Positions 35,218 through 44,064 of a stretch of 64,000 bases of DNA are shown here, piece after piece. Below the pieces are notes generated by a model that searched no databases, had not been told where the DNA came from, and was given only the letters and a program-made list of their open reading frames with translations. The stretch is taken from NCBI RefSeq assembly GCF_902859915.1, contig NZ_CADIKK010000017.1, forward strand, positions 62,001 to 126,000. Reading direction: 5' to 3'. The stretch is from Paraburkholderia ultramafica. Lineage in GTDB: Bacteria; Pseudomonadota; Gammaproteobacteria; Burkholderiales; Burkholderiaceae. The first letter of the stretch is position 1, and every line of letters starts with the position of its first letter. The position numbers were made by a program, and so were the translations under genes.

Positions 35218-36817
35218 TCTGAGCGACGCGCGTTACAACGGCGCAAGCGCGAATGCAGGTGTGAATAAAGACGCGGCGGCGGTCGTGATCGGCGCGCGCA
35301 AACTGACGATCGAAGAGGTCGTTGCGATTGCGCAGCGCTGCGCGCCGGTTGCGTTGAATACCGATCCCGCATGGCGCGCGCGCATCCAGCGCGGCGCGGA
35401 TTTCCTGCGCCGCCAACTGGCCGCGGGCGCGACCGTGTACGGCGTCAACACCGGTTATGGCGACGCCTGCGTGGTCGACGTGCCGATGGAACTGGTCGAA
35501 GCGTTGCCGCTGCAACTGACGCGTTATCACGGCTGCGGCATGGGCCAGTATCTCGACGACGCGCAAACGCTCGCGGTGATCGCCGCGCGGCTCAACTCGC
35601 TGGCTTATGGTTTTTCCGGCGTGCGTCCGGTGCTGCTCGAACGCCTCGCCGATCTGATCAATCATCGCGTGCTGCCGCGCATTCCGTCCGAAGGCTCGGT
35701 CGGCGCGAGCGGCGATCTGACGCCGCTGTCGTATGTGGCGGCGGCGCTCGCCGGCGAGCGCGACGTGCAGTTCGAAGGCGCGCTGCGCGACGTGCGTGAC
35801 GTGTGGGCCGAACTCGGTGTGGCGCCGCTCACGCTCGCGCCGAAAGAAGGTCTCGCGCTGATGAACGGCACCGCGGTGATGACGGGCCTCGCCTGTCTCG
35901 CGTTTGCCCGCGCCGATCATCTGACGCGGCTCGCCGCGCGCCTGACGGCGCTCTCGACCGTCGCGCTCGACGGCCGCGCCGCGCACTTCGACGCAATGTT
36001 GTTCGAAGTGAAGCCGCACGCGGGCCAGGCCGAAGCGGCCGGATGGATTCGCGACGATCTGGCGGGCCGCGACGATACGCCGGGGCATCGTCTGCAAGAC
36101 CGCTATTCGATTCGCTGCGCGCCGCATGTGATCGGCGTGGCGCGCGACGCGCTGACGTGGGTACGCCGCGACGTCGAGAACGAGTTGAACAGCGCGAACG
36201 ACAACCCGCTGATCGATCCCGACAACGAACGCGTGCTGCACGGCGGCAACTTTTACGGCGGTCATATCGCGTTCGCGATGGATGCGCTCAAGGTTGCGGT
36301 CGCCAATCTCGCCGATCTGATGGACCGGCAACTCGCGCTGCTGGTCGACGTGAATTTCAACAACGGGTTGCCGCGCAATCTGTCCGGCGCCGCGCCCGCG
36401 CGCGCCGCGATCAATCATGGCTTCAAGGCCGTGCAGATTTCGTCGTCCGCATGGACCGCTGAAGCGCTGAAGAACACGATGCCCGCGAGCGTCTTTTCAC
36501 GTTCGACCGAGGCGCACAACCAGGACAAGGTCAGCATGGGCACGATCGCCGCGCGCGACTGTTTGCGCGTGCTCGAATTGACCGAGCAGGTGGCCGCCGC
36601 GCACACGCTGGCGACGGTGCAGGCCGCGCGTCTGCGGTTGCGGATCGACAGCGCGACGCCGGTGCCGGCGCCGCTGCAATACTTCATCGACGGCGTGAGC
36701 GCGCAGTCGCCGTTCGTCGACGAAGACCGCGCGCTGGAAAGCGAGTTGCGCGCATTGACCGCGCGCATCGCCGCATGCGATCTGCTTGACGACTATCGCG
36801 GAGGACCGGACGCATGA
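35204..36817 (+). CDS. MIO-type aromatic amino acid ammonia-lyase
   Basis: A 537-aa member of the HAL/PAL/TAL family. The MIO-forming triad Ala168-Ser169-Gly170 lies in GSVGASGDLTPLSYVAAAL, and the catalytic tyrosine in VYGVNTGYG (Tyr79). The substrate-selectivity pair is Tyr108-His109 (LTRYHGCGMG), unlike His-Leu of tyrosine lyases, Phe-Leu of phenylalanine lyases or Ser-His of histidine lyases. In the cluster it most likely makes an aryl acid such as 4-coumarate from tyrosine, but the pair leaves the substrate open. ATG 35204 overlaps the preceding gene by 14 bases. Confidence 0.85.
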   Translation: MAEHDLSDARYNGASANAGVNKDAAAVVIGARKLTIEEVVAIAQRCAPVALNTDPAWRARIQRGADFLRRQLAAGATVYGVNTGYGDACVVDVPMELVEALPLQLTRYHGCGMGQYLDDAQTLAVIAARLNSLAYGFSGVRPVLLERLADLINHRVLPRIPSEGSVGASGDLTPLSYVAAALAGERDVQFEGALRDVRDVWAELGVAPLTLAPKEGLALMNGTAVMTGLACLAFARADHLTRLAARLTALSTVALDGRAAHFDAMLFEVKPHAGQAEAAGWIRDDLAGRDDTPGHRLQDRYSIRCAPHVIGVARDALTWVRRDVENELNSANDNPLIDPDNERVLHGGNFYGGHIAFAMDALKVAVANLADLMDRQLALLVDVNFNNGLPRNLSGAAPARAAINHGFKAVQISSSAWTAEALKNTMPASVFSRSTEAHNQDKVSMGTIAARDCLRVLELTEQVAAAHTLATVQAARLRLRIDSATPVPAPLQYFIDGVSAQSPFVDEDRALESELRALTARIAACDLLDDYRGGPDA

Positions 36818-37245
36818 GCGGGCTGCCGAAGGTGCTGAGCGCGAGCGCGACGGTCGAAGTGGCGTTCCACGACGTCGACGCGATGAACGTGTGCTGGCAC
36901 GGCAACTATCTGAAGTACTTCGAGATCGGCCGCGCGGCGCTGCTGCGCGCGTTCGATTACGACTATCGCGAGATGCAGGCGTCGGGCTATCTGTGGCCGA
37001 TCGTCGAGGCGCATCTGAAGTATGTGCGGCCGGCCGTGTACGGTCAGAAGCTCGAGGTGCGCGCGCAACTGCTCGAACACGAAAACCGCCTGAAAATAGG
37101 CTATGAAATTGTCGATTGCGCATCCGGCGCGCGTTTGACGAAGGGCTACACGATTCAGGTCGCGGTCGATGCCGCCACCCAGGAGTTGCAGTTCGTCTCG
37201 CCGCCCGTCGTGTTCGACAAGCTGGAGCGTGTATGGGGAAGATGA
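36814..37245 (+). CDS. apeK: 4-hydroxybenzoyl-CoA-type thioesterase
   Basis: A 143-aa single hotdog domain with FHDVDAMNVCWHGNYLKYFE, the family's catalytic Asp region. In APE systems ApeK releases acyl groups from ACP or edits stalled chains. ATGA overlap with the lyase gene; its stop overlaps the next start. Confidence 0.85.
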   Translation: MSGLPKVLSASATVEVAFHDVDAMNVCWHGNYLKYFEIGRAALLRAFDYDYREMQASGYLWPIVEAHLKYVRPAVYGQKLEVRAQLLEHENRLKIGYEIVDCASGARLTKGYTIQVAVDAATQELQFVSPPVVFDKLERVWGR

Positions 37246-37955
37246 ATTGGCGCGTGCTGACGGTGAGTGCGTTGAGCGCGTTGAGCGTGATCGGCCTGGC
37301 TGGCGTGGCGGGATGGCCGGCGGCGTCGGCGCGCGCGGCGACAAGCGCAGCGGCAGCTAACACGGCAACCGGCGCGGCAACCGGCGCAACCGCCGGCAAC
37401 CCCGCACTCGTTTCGCAGATCGCCGCGCATCTCGCCCAGGCCAAGGGCGTGCGCGCGCAATTCACGCAGACGCAGACCCTCGCCGCGATGAAGCAGCCGC
37501 TCGTCAGCAGCGGCGCGTTGCTGTTCTTTCGCGAGCGCGGCGTGATCTGGCAGATCGACACGCCGTACAAGGCCACCTATGTGATTACCGATGCCGGCGT
37601 CGTGCAGGTCGACGCTGCCGGCCAGCGCGTGAGCGCCCACAGCGCGCAAGGCACGCGCGGCGTCGCGCAGGTTTCGAAGATGATGCGCGCGATGCTCGGC
37701 GGCGACCTGTCGGCGCTGTATTCGCAATTCGACGTGCAGGCCGAAGGCAGCGCCGCGCAATGGCGCATGCGGCTCACGCCGAATCAGCCGCAGATCGCGC
37801 AGTCGATCAAGGGTCTGGAGATGGACGGCGGCGACTACCTGCAAAGCTTGCGCATCACGCTGGCGAACGGCGACGTGACGAAGCTCGAGTTCGCGAAGAG
37901 CATGGCCGTCACCGAACCGACGCAGGCTGAACGCAGCTTGCTCGGGGCGCCGTGA
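37233..37955 (+). CDS. apeL: LolA-like outer-membrane lipid carrier
   Basis: A 240-aa protein with a signal peptide and a LolA-like fold (VRAQFTQTQTLAAMKQPL, SGALLFFRERGVIWQIDTPYK). Secreted periplasmic carriers of this type ferry lipidated cargo; in APE clusters it is thought to move the polyene lipid across the periplasm. A Thr/Ala/Gly-rich linker of about 20 residues follows the signal. Start at 37233 has GGAG five bases upstream; ATG 37242 nine bases later is an alternative. Confidence 0.8.
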   Translation: MGKMNWRVLTVSALSALSVIGLAGVAGWPAASARAATSAAAANTATGAATGATAGNPALVSQIAAHLAQAKGVRAQFTQTQTLAAMKQPLVSSGALLFFRERGVIWQIDTPYKATYVITDAGVVQVDAAGQRVSAHSAQGTRGVAQVSKMMRAMLGGDLSALYSQFDVQAEGSAAQWRMRLTPNQPQIAQSIKGLEMDGGDYLQSLRITLANGDVTKLEFAKSMAVTEPTQAERSLLGAP

Positions 37956-40432
37956 TGGATATGCTGCACCAGCGATCCGCGAGACAGGCGTGGGGCGTGC
38001 GCGCCGCGTGGCTGCTGCTCGCGCTGGTCGCGGCGCTGTATTGCGGCTGGCGTTTCGCGGGACCGTCGCCGTTGCAGACCAATCTGCTCGCGCTGTTGCC
38101 CGCCACCGAAGCGGACCCGGTCGCCGAAAGGGCGGTCGACACGCTGGCGAGCGCGCTCGGCGACCGCACGGTTTTCCTCGTCACGAGCAACGACGACGCG
38201 CACGCGAAAGCGGCAGCGAAGCAGCTTGGCGCGGCGCTGCAAAAGAGCGGGGCGTTCGGCTCGGTGACCGCTGAGTTGCCGCCGTTCGATCTGGCGCAGA
38301 TCGCCGCTTTATACATGCCGTATCGCTTCGGTTTGCTGGCGCCGGCCGACCGCGCGGCGCTCGCGGGTGGCGCAGCGGGCGCATTGGGCACGACCTTGCG
38401 CGACACGCTTGCGCAACGCATCTACAGCCCATTGCGCGGCGGCCTGACCACGCCGCTCGCCGACGATCCGTTCGGCTGGCTCGAACGCTGGCTCGGCGGC
38501 CTGCCGCTCGCGACGTCGAACCTCGAAGTCGAAGACAACCTGCTGGTCGCGCATCGCGGCGCCTCGACCGGTGTGCTGATCGTCGCGACGTTGCCGGGCT
38601 CCGCGTACGAAACGAAGACGCAGCACGCGGTGCACGCGGCGCTCGCCCAAAGCGAAAGCGCGTTGCGCGAGGCGTTTCCCGACGTCTCGGTGGCGCGCAC
38701 CGGCGCGGTGTTCTACGCGGAATCGGCGCGCAGCGCCTCCGAACATGAGGTGCATCTGATCGGCGTCGCGTCGCTGTGCGGGATCGCGCTGCTGATGATG
38801 TGGGTATTCCGCTCGCCGCGTCTGCTGCTGCTCGGCTTCGTGTCGACGGCGCTCGGCATCGTCTGCGCGCTCGCGGCGACGCTGCTGGTGTTCGGCAAGC
38901 TGCATCTGTTGACGCTGGTGTTCGGCGCGAGCCTGATCGGTGAAGCCGTCGATTATTCGATTCAGTACTTCGTGGTGTATCTCGGCGCGCAGCGCAATTG
39001 GGACGCGCGCTGCGGCGCGCGCGCGGTGCGGCCCGCGTTGACGGTCGCGTTGCTGACGAGCCTGCTCGGCTACGCGATCCTGATGTGGGTGCCGTTTCCC
39101 GCGCTCAAGCAGATCGCGTGCTTCGCGATGGTCGGGATTGTGACCGCGTACGCCTCTGTGTTGTGGTTGTTGCCCGCGTTGCTGACCCGCGCGCCGAGGC
39201 GCAGCCGGCAACGCGTGTTTGCCCGCTCGGCGCGCTTGCTGACGCTCTGGCATCGCACGATTGGTGGTCAGCGCGCGTGGTTCGTGGCGGCGCTGTTGCT
39301 GATCGTCGCGATTCCCGGCTGGTTGCGGCTGACCAGCGACGACGATATCCATCTGCTGATCCAGCGCGACCCGTCGCTCGTCGCGCAGGAGGACAAGGTG
39401 CGTGACGCGGTGGGCGTCGACAACAGCGCGCAGTTTTTTGTCGTGCGCGGCGATACGCCGGAAGCGGTGCTGCAACGCGCCGAAGCGCTGGGCGCGAAAC
39501 TGGACGCATTGAACGGCACGACGAACCAGGTCGGCAGCTATCAGTCGGTGACGCAATTCGTGCCGTCCGCGAAGCAGCAGAGCGAAGACCGCGCACTGCT
39601 CGCGCAGCATGTGTTCAACGACCCCGCGGCATTGCGCGCGACACTGCTGCAAGCGGGCTTCAAGGACGAAGTCGCCGATGCGTGGCTCGCCGCGTACGCG
39701 CAACCGCAGCCGCCGCTGAGCGTCGAGCGCTGGCTGGCCGCGCCGTGGTCGCAGCCGTACCGGCATCTGTGGCTCGGCGAAGTCGACTCGGCCACGCGAG
39801 CCTACGCGGCCGTCGTGATTCCGCAACGCGTGACGCCGCATAACGAGCCCGCGCTGATCGCGCTTGCGCAAGGCTTGCCGGGCGTCGCGTTCGTCGACAA
39901 GGCCGCCAGCGTGTCGAAGCTGTTCGGCGCGTATCGCGTCGATAGCGGCTGGTGGCTCGGTGGCGCGCTCACGCTCGTGCTCGTGCTGCTGACGGTGCGG
40001 TACGCGCCGAAGCAAGTCCCCTCGAGGGACGTCCCGCAAAAAGTCCCCTTGTGGCACCGCGTGCGCGGCGGCATCGCCACGACCTTGCCGGTGCTGCTCG
40101 CGGTCGGCGTCACGCTCGCGGTGTTCGGCTATGCCGGCGTGCCGCTCAATCTGTTCAACTGGCTCGCGCTAATGCTGGTACTCGGCGTCGGCGCAAACTA
40201 TGCGGTGTTCCTGCGCGAAGGCTGTCTGCGCGCGGACGCGGACGCGGATCTCGGCGCAGTGTGGACGGGCGTGCTGCTGTCGGCGGCCACCACGCTGTTG
40301 TCGTTCGGCATGCTCGGCATGAGCGGGATGCCCGTGCTGAAGAGCTTCGGCGCGACGCTCGCGCTCGGCATCGCGGTCTCGGTGCTGCTCGCGCCGATCG
40401 GCATGCCATCGGAATCGAGGAGGGCGGCATGA
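37955..40432 (+). CDS. apeM: MMPL/RND-type lipid exporter
   Basis: An 825-aa protein with two repeats of one plus five membrane helices and two large periplasmic loops, the MMPL plan. The start MDMLHQRSARQ overlaps the apeL stop (TGATG). Expected to extract the aryl polyene lipid from the inner membrane and hand it to the LolA-like carrier. A stretch near residues 687-700 (40014-40055) is encoded by a short repeat that also occurs in intergenic DNA of this window (see repeat feature). Confidence 0.85.
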   Translation: MDMLHQRSARQAWGVRAAWLLLALVAALYCGWRFAGPSPLQTNLLALLPATEADPVAERAVDTLASALGDRTVFLVTSNDDAHAKAAAKQLGAALQKSGAFGSVTAELPPFDLAQIAALYMPYRFGLLAPADRAALAGGAAGALGTTLRDTLAQRIYSPLRGGLTTPLADDPFGWLERWLGGLPLATSNLEVEDNLLVAHRGASTGVLIVATLPGSAYETKTQHAVHAALAQSESALREAFPDVSVARTGAVFYAESARSASEHEVHLIGVASLCGIALLMMWVFRSPRLLLLGFVSTALGIVCALAATLLVFGKLHLLTLVFGASLIGEAVDYSIQYFVVYLGAQRNWDARCGARAVRPALTVALLTSLLGYAILMWVPFPALKQIACFAMVGIVTAYASVLWLLPALLTRAPRRSRQRVFARSARLLTLWHRTIGGQRAWFVAALLLIVAIPGWLRLTSDDDIHLLIQRDPSLVAQEDKVRDAVGVDNSAQFFVVRGDTPEAVLQRAEALGAKLDALNGTTNQVGSYQSVTQFVPSAKQQSEDRALLAQHVFNDPAALRATLLQAGFKDEVADAWLAAYAQPQPPLSVERWLAAPWSQPYRHLWLGEVDSATRAYAAVVIPQRVTPHNEPALIALAQGLPGVAFVDKAASVSKLFGAYRVDSGWWLGGALTLVLVLLTVRYAPKQVPSRDVPQKVPLWHRVRGGIATTLPVLLAVGVTLAVFGYAGVPLNLFNWLALMLVLGVGANYAVFLREGCLRADADADLGAVWTGVLLSAATTLLSFGMLGMSGMPVLKSFGATLALGIAVSVLLAPIGMPSESRRAA
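40014..40055 (+). repeat. intragenic copy of a CAAGGGGACTT-type repeat
   Basis: Within apeM, the plus strand reads AGTCCCCTCGAGGGACGTCC and then AAAAAGTCCCCTTGTGG. The core AAGTCCCCTTG is the exact complement of CAAGGGGACTT at 62313-62323, and the AGGGAC/GTCCC parts are palindromic. It encodes KQVPSRDVPQKVPLWH without breaking the frame. Confidence 0.55.
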
Positions 40433-41622
40433 AAACGCCATCAGTTTATTTGCACGCGCTCGGCATGATCAACGCGCTCGGCGGCGATATCGACCAGATC
40501 GTTCCGGCGCTCGCCGCCGCGCGCGCGCCCGGCATGGCGAACGTGCATACGGGGATCGGCGACGCGTTTGTCGGCAGCGTGCTCGCGCCGCTGGACCTGG
40601 CGCCGCGCGCCGAGCTCGCGCGCTACGACTGCCGCAATAACCGCTTGCTGCTGGCCGCGCTCGCGCAGATCGCGCCCGCCATCGACGCCGCGCGCGAGCG
40701 CTATGGCGCGGATCGGATCGGCGTGGTGCTCGGCACCAGCACGTCGGGCATCGAAGCGGCCGAAGCCGCGTTCGTCTATCACGCGCAAGCGGGCGAGCTG
40801 CCCGTCAACTTCAACTACCGGCAGATGGAAATCGGCACCGCCGCGCCGTTCGCCGCCGCCGCGCTCGGCGTGCAAGGGCCGGCCTTCACGATCTCGACCG
40901 CGTGCACGTCGAGTGCGAAAGCCTTCGCGTCGGCGCGCCGGCTGCTGCAATTGCAACTGTGCGATGCGGTGGTGGTGGGCGGCGTCGATTCGCTATGCGA
41001 ATTGACCGTGCAGGGTTTCGCGTCGCTCGAATCGACTAGCGGCGTGCGTACCAATCCGATGAGCGTCAACCGCCGCGGGATCAACGTCGGCGAAGGCGCC
41101 GCCGTGTTTCTGATGAGCCGCGACGAAGCGGCGGTGCGGCTCGCGGGCCTCGGCGAATCGAGCGACGCGCATCACATTTCGTCACCGGACCCGCAAGGCG
41201 CCGGCGGCGAACTCGCGTTGCGTGAAGCGCTCGCCGATGCGGGTATCGCGCCGTCCACGCTCGGCTATGTGAACCTGCACGCCACCGCCACGCGCAAGAA
41301 CGACGAGATGGAAGCGAAGCTGATGGCGCGGGTGTTTCCGGGCGGCGTGGCGACCAGCGGCACCAAGCCGTTGACCGGGCATCAGCTCGGCGCGGCGGGC
41401 GCCACCGAACTCGGCTTCGCGTGGCTGACGCTCGCGCGTGACGACGTGCCGCTGCCGCGTCATCTGTGGGACGGCGAGGCCGATCCCGCGTTGCCGGCGC
41501 TGGACCTGGTGGAAAGCGAACGCTTTCTGCCGCGTGCGGGCAAGCATGCAGGCACGCAATACGTAATGAGCAATTCGTTTGCTTTTGGCGGCAGCAATGT
41601 CAGCCTGATCCTCGCACGGTGA
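40429..41622 (+). CDS. apeO: beta-ketoacyl-ACP synthase
   Basis: A 397-aa condensing enzyme with the active-site cysteine in FTISTACTSSAKAF (Cys159) and both catalytic histidines (NLHATATRKNDE and PLTGHQLGAAGATE), so it is catalytically complete. ATGA overlap with apeM and a GGAGG upstream. Corresponds to the main APE ketosynthase that pairs with the chain-length-factor-like protein. The lipoprotein gene that often lies between exporter and ketosynthase is absent. Confidence 0.9.
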   Translation: MKTPSVYLHALGMINALGGDIDQIVPALAAARAPGMANVHTGIGDAFVGSVLAPLDLAPRAELARYDCRNNRLLLAALAQIAPAIDAARERYGADRIGVVLGTSTSGIEAAEAAFVYHAQAGELPVNFNYRQMEIGTAAPFAAAALGVQGPAFTISTACTSSAKAFASARRLLQLQLCDAVVVGGVDSLCELTVQGFASLESTSGVRTNPMSVNRRGINVGEGAAVFLMSRDEAAVRLAGLGESSDAHHISSPDPQGAGGELALREALADAGIAPSTLGYVNLHATATRKNDEMEAKLMARVFPGGVATSGTKPLTGHQLGAAGATELGFAWLTLARDDVPLPRHLWDGEADPALPALDLVESERFLPRAGKHAGTQYVMSNSFAFGGSNVSLILAR

Positions 41623-41627
41623 CGCGC

Positions 41628-42116
41628 ATGACGACTCCGACGCCGACCGTCCAGCAACTCATGCAGCAGCCGATCGAAGCGATCATCCCGCATCGCGGCA
41701 CCATGCTGCTGATCGACGCCGTCGATACCTTTGGCGAAGCGACGCTGAGCGCGCGCGCCACCGTCGACGTGCACGCGTGGTACGCCGACGCCGATGGCGC
41801 GATGCCCGCGTGGATCGGCATCGAACTGATGGCGCAGGCGATTGCCGCGCACGTCGCGTTGCTGGCGATGCGCGGCGGCGGCCGTGCGCGGCCCGGCGTG
41901 CTGCTCGGCTCGCGCAGCTACAAGGCGTTGCAGCCGGCGTTCGGCGGCGGCGCGCGCTTGCTGATCCACGTCACCGAATTGCTGCGTAGCGAAGAGGGCC
42001 ACGGCGCATACGAATGCACGATCCATGATGGCGACGTGTGCTGCGCCGAGGCTGTCATCAAGATTTTTCAACCGTCCGATTTCCAGTCATTCATCGAAGG
42101 GAGTTTCAGTTCATGA
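41628..42116 (+). CDS. apeP: hotdog-fold beta-hydroxyacyl-ACP dehydratase
   Basis: A 162-aa protein of the APE dehydratase (3-hydroxydecanoyl-like) family: IIPHRGTMLLIDAVDTFGE, GIELMAQAIAAHVALLA and GVLLGSRSYKAL are the family blocks. Works with the fused dehydratase in forming the conjugated chain. Start ATG 41628; a GTG at 41619 overlapping the apeO stop is an alternative. Its end overlaps the apeQ start. Confidence 0.88.
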   Translation: MTTPTPTVQQLMQQPIEAIIPHRGTMLLIDAVDTFGEATLSARATVDVHAWYADADGAMPAWIGIELMAQAIAAHVALLAMRGGGRARPGVLLGSRSYKALQPAFGGGARLLIHVTELLRSEEGHGAYECTIHDGDVCCAEAVIKIFQPSDFQSFIEGSFSS

Positions 42117-42838
42117 GCCGGCGTGTTCTCGTTACCGGCGCAAGCCGCGGCATCGGCCGTGCGATTGCGTACAAGCTGGCCGCCGACGGCTTCGCGGTGT
42201 CCGTGCATTGCCGCACGGGACGCAGCGAAGCCGACGCGGTTGCGACGTGCATCGCCGCGCAAGGCGGCATGGCGCGCGTGCTGCAATTCGACGTGCGCGA
42301 ACGCGCCGCGTGCCGTGAAGTGCTCGAAGCGGATGTCGCCGCGCACGGCCCGTACTACGGCATCGTGTGCAGCGCGGGCGTGACGCGCGACGCTGCGTTT
42401 CCCGCGCTCACCGAAGAAGACTGGGACATCGTGATCGAGACCGGTCTCGACGCGTTCTACAACGTTGTCCATCCGCTGACCATGCCGATGGTGCGCGCCC
42501 GCCAGGGCGGGCGTATCGTCACGATCGCGTCGGTGTCCGGCGTGATGGGCAATCGCGGCCAGGTCAACTACAGCGCGGCGAAGGCCGGGCTGATCGGCGC
42601 GACCAAGGCGCTCGCGGTCGAACTGGCGACGCGCCACATCACCGTCAATTGCGTCGCGCCGGGCTTGATCGAAACCGGCATGCTCGACCAGATGCCGCTC
42701 GACCAGGCCTTGAAGACCGTGCCGATGAACCGCGTCGGCCAGCCCGCCGAGGTGGCGTCGGTGGTCAGCTTCCTGATGTCGGACGCGGCCTCGTATGTGA
42801 CGCGCCAGGTGATCGGCGTGAACGGCGGGATGGTCTGA
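42113..42838 (+). CDS. apeQ: 3-ketoacyl-ACP reductase
   Basis: A 241-aa SDR enzyme: NAD(P)-binding TGASRGIG, catalytic Ser in SVSGVMGNRGQ and Y-x3-K in NYSAAKAGLIGATKAL. Reduces the beta-keto group in each elongation cycle. GGGAG precedes the ATG; the stop overlaps the apeR start (TGATG). Confidence 0.95.
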   Translation: MSRRVLVTGASRGIGRAIAYKLAADGFAVSVHCRTGRSEADAVATCIAAQGGMARVLQFDVRERAACREVLEADVAAHGPYYGIVCSAGVTRDAAFPALTEEDWDIVIETGLDAFYNVVHPLTMPMVRARQGGRIVTIASVSGVMGNRGQVNYSAAKAGLIGATKALAVELATRHITVNCVAPGLIETGMLDQMPLDQALKTVPMNRVGQPAEVASVVSFLMSDAASYVTRQVIGVNGGMV

Positions 42839-44064
42839 TGAAGCGCGTCGTCATTACCGGCATGGGCGGCGTCACGGCGTTCGGCGATAGCTGGGACGTC
42901 ATCGAAGCGCGTTTGAAGCGCGGCGAGAACGCGGTGCGGCGCATGCCCGAGTGGGACTACTTCGAATCGCTGCATACGCGGCTCGCGTGTCCGCTGCCGG
43001 ATTTCACCGCGCCCGCGCACTATCCGCGCAAGAAGACGCGCTCGATGGGACCGGTGTCGATGTACTCGGTGCGCGCGAGCGAACTGGCGCTCGCCGACGC
43101 GGGCCTCGCCGAAGACCCGAGCATCGGCGATGGCCGCATGGGCGTCGCGTATGGCTCGTCGTCGGGTTCGGTGCAGCCGATCCGCGCGTTCGGCACGATG
43201 CTCGAAACCGGCTCAATGGGTAACGTCACGTCGAACAGCTATGTGCAGATGATGCCGCACACCACGGCGGTCAACGTCAGCCTGTTCTGGGATCTGAAAG
43301 GGCGGATCATTCCGACCTCGTGCGCGTGCGCGTCCGGCAGCCAGGCGATCGGCTACGCCTATGAAGCGATCCAGGCCGGCAAGCAGACGCTGATGCTGGC
43401 GGGCGGCGCAGAAGAGCTGTCGGGCCCGGCGGTCGCGGTGTTCGACACGCTGTACGCGACCAGCACGCGCAACGACGAGCCGTATCTGACGCCGCGTCCC
43501 TTCGATGCCGCGCGCGACGGCCTCGTGGTCGGCGAAGGCGCGGCCACGCTGGTGCTCGAAGAATACGAACACGCGGTGGCGCGCGGCGCGCGGATTCACG
43601 CGGAGATCGTCGGCTTCGGCTGCAATTCGGACGGCGCGCACATGACCCAGCCGACCACCGAAACCATGGCCCTCGCGATGCAGCTTGCGCTGCGCGATGC
43701 GCAACTGGCGCCGCAAGCGATCGCCTACGTGAACGCGCACGGCACGTCGACGGATCGCGGCGACATTGCCGAAAGCCATGCGACCGCGCGGACCTTCGGC
43801 GCGCGCATGCCGATCAGCTCGTTGAAGAGCTATGTCGGCCATACGCTCGGCGCGTGCGGCGCGCTCGAAGCGTGGTGGACCATCGAGATGATGAAGCGCA
43901 ACTGGTACGCGCCGACTCTCAATCTCGACCACGTCGATCCGGCCTGCGCGCCGCTCGACTACATCGCCGGCAGCGGGCGTGAGATCGACGCCGAACATGT
44001 GATGAGCAACAACTTTGCGTTCGGCGGCATCAACACGTCGCTGATTTTCAGGCGCGTTCGATGA
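42838..44064 (+). CDS. apeR: beta-ketoacyl-ACP synthase II-like
   Basis: A 408-aa ketosynthase with active-site cysteine in TSCACASGSQAIG (Cys164) and histidines in NAHGTSTDRGD and SYVGHTLGACGALEAW. Intact by motif. ApeR is the second ketosynthase in characterised APE systems and acts early in chain extension. Coupled to apeQ and, by ATGA overlap, to the third ketosynthase. Confidence 0.92.
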   Translation: MKRVVITGMGGVTAFGDSWDVIEARLKRGENAVRRMPEWDYFESLHTRLACPLPDFTAPAHYPRKKTRSMGPVSMYSVRASELALADAGLAEDPSIGDGRMGVAYGSSSGSVQPIRAFGTMLETGSMGNVTSNSYVQMMPHTTAVNVSLFWDLKGRIIPTSCACASGSQAIGYAYEAIQAGKQTLMLAGGAEELSGPAVAVFDTLYATSTRNDEPYLTPRPFDAARDGLVVGEGAATLVLEEYEHAVARGARIHAEIVGFGCNSDGAHMTQPTTETMALAMQLALRDAQLAPQAIAYVNAHGTSTDRGDIAESHATARTFGARMPISSLKSYVGHTLGACGALEAWWTIEMMKRNWYAPTLNLDHVDPACAPLDYIAGSGREIDAEHVMSNNFAFGGINTSLIFRRVR

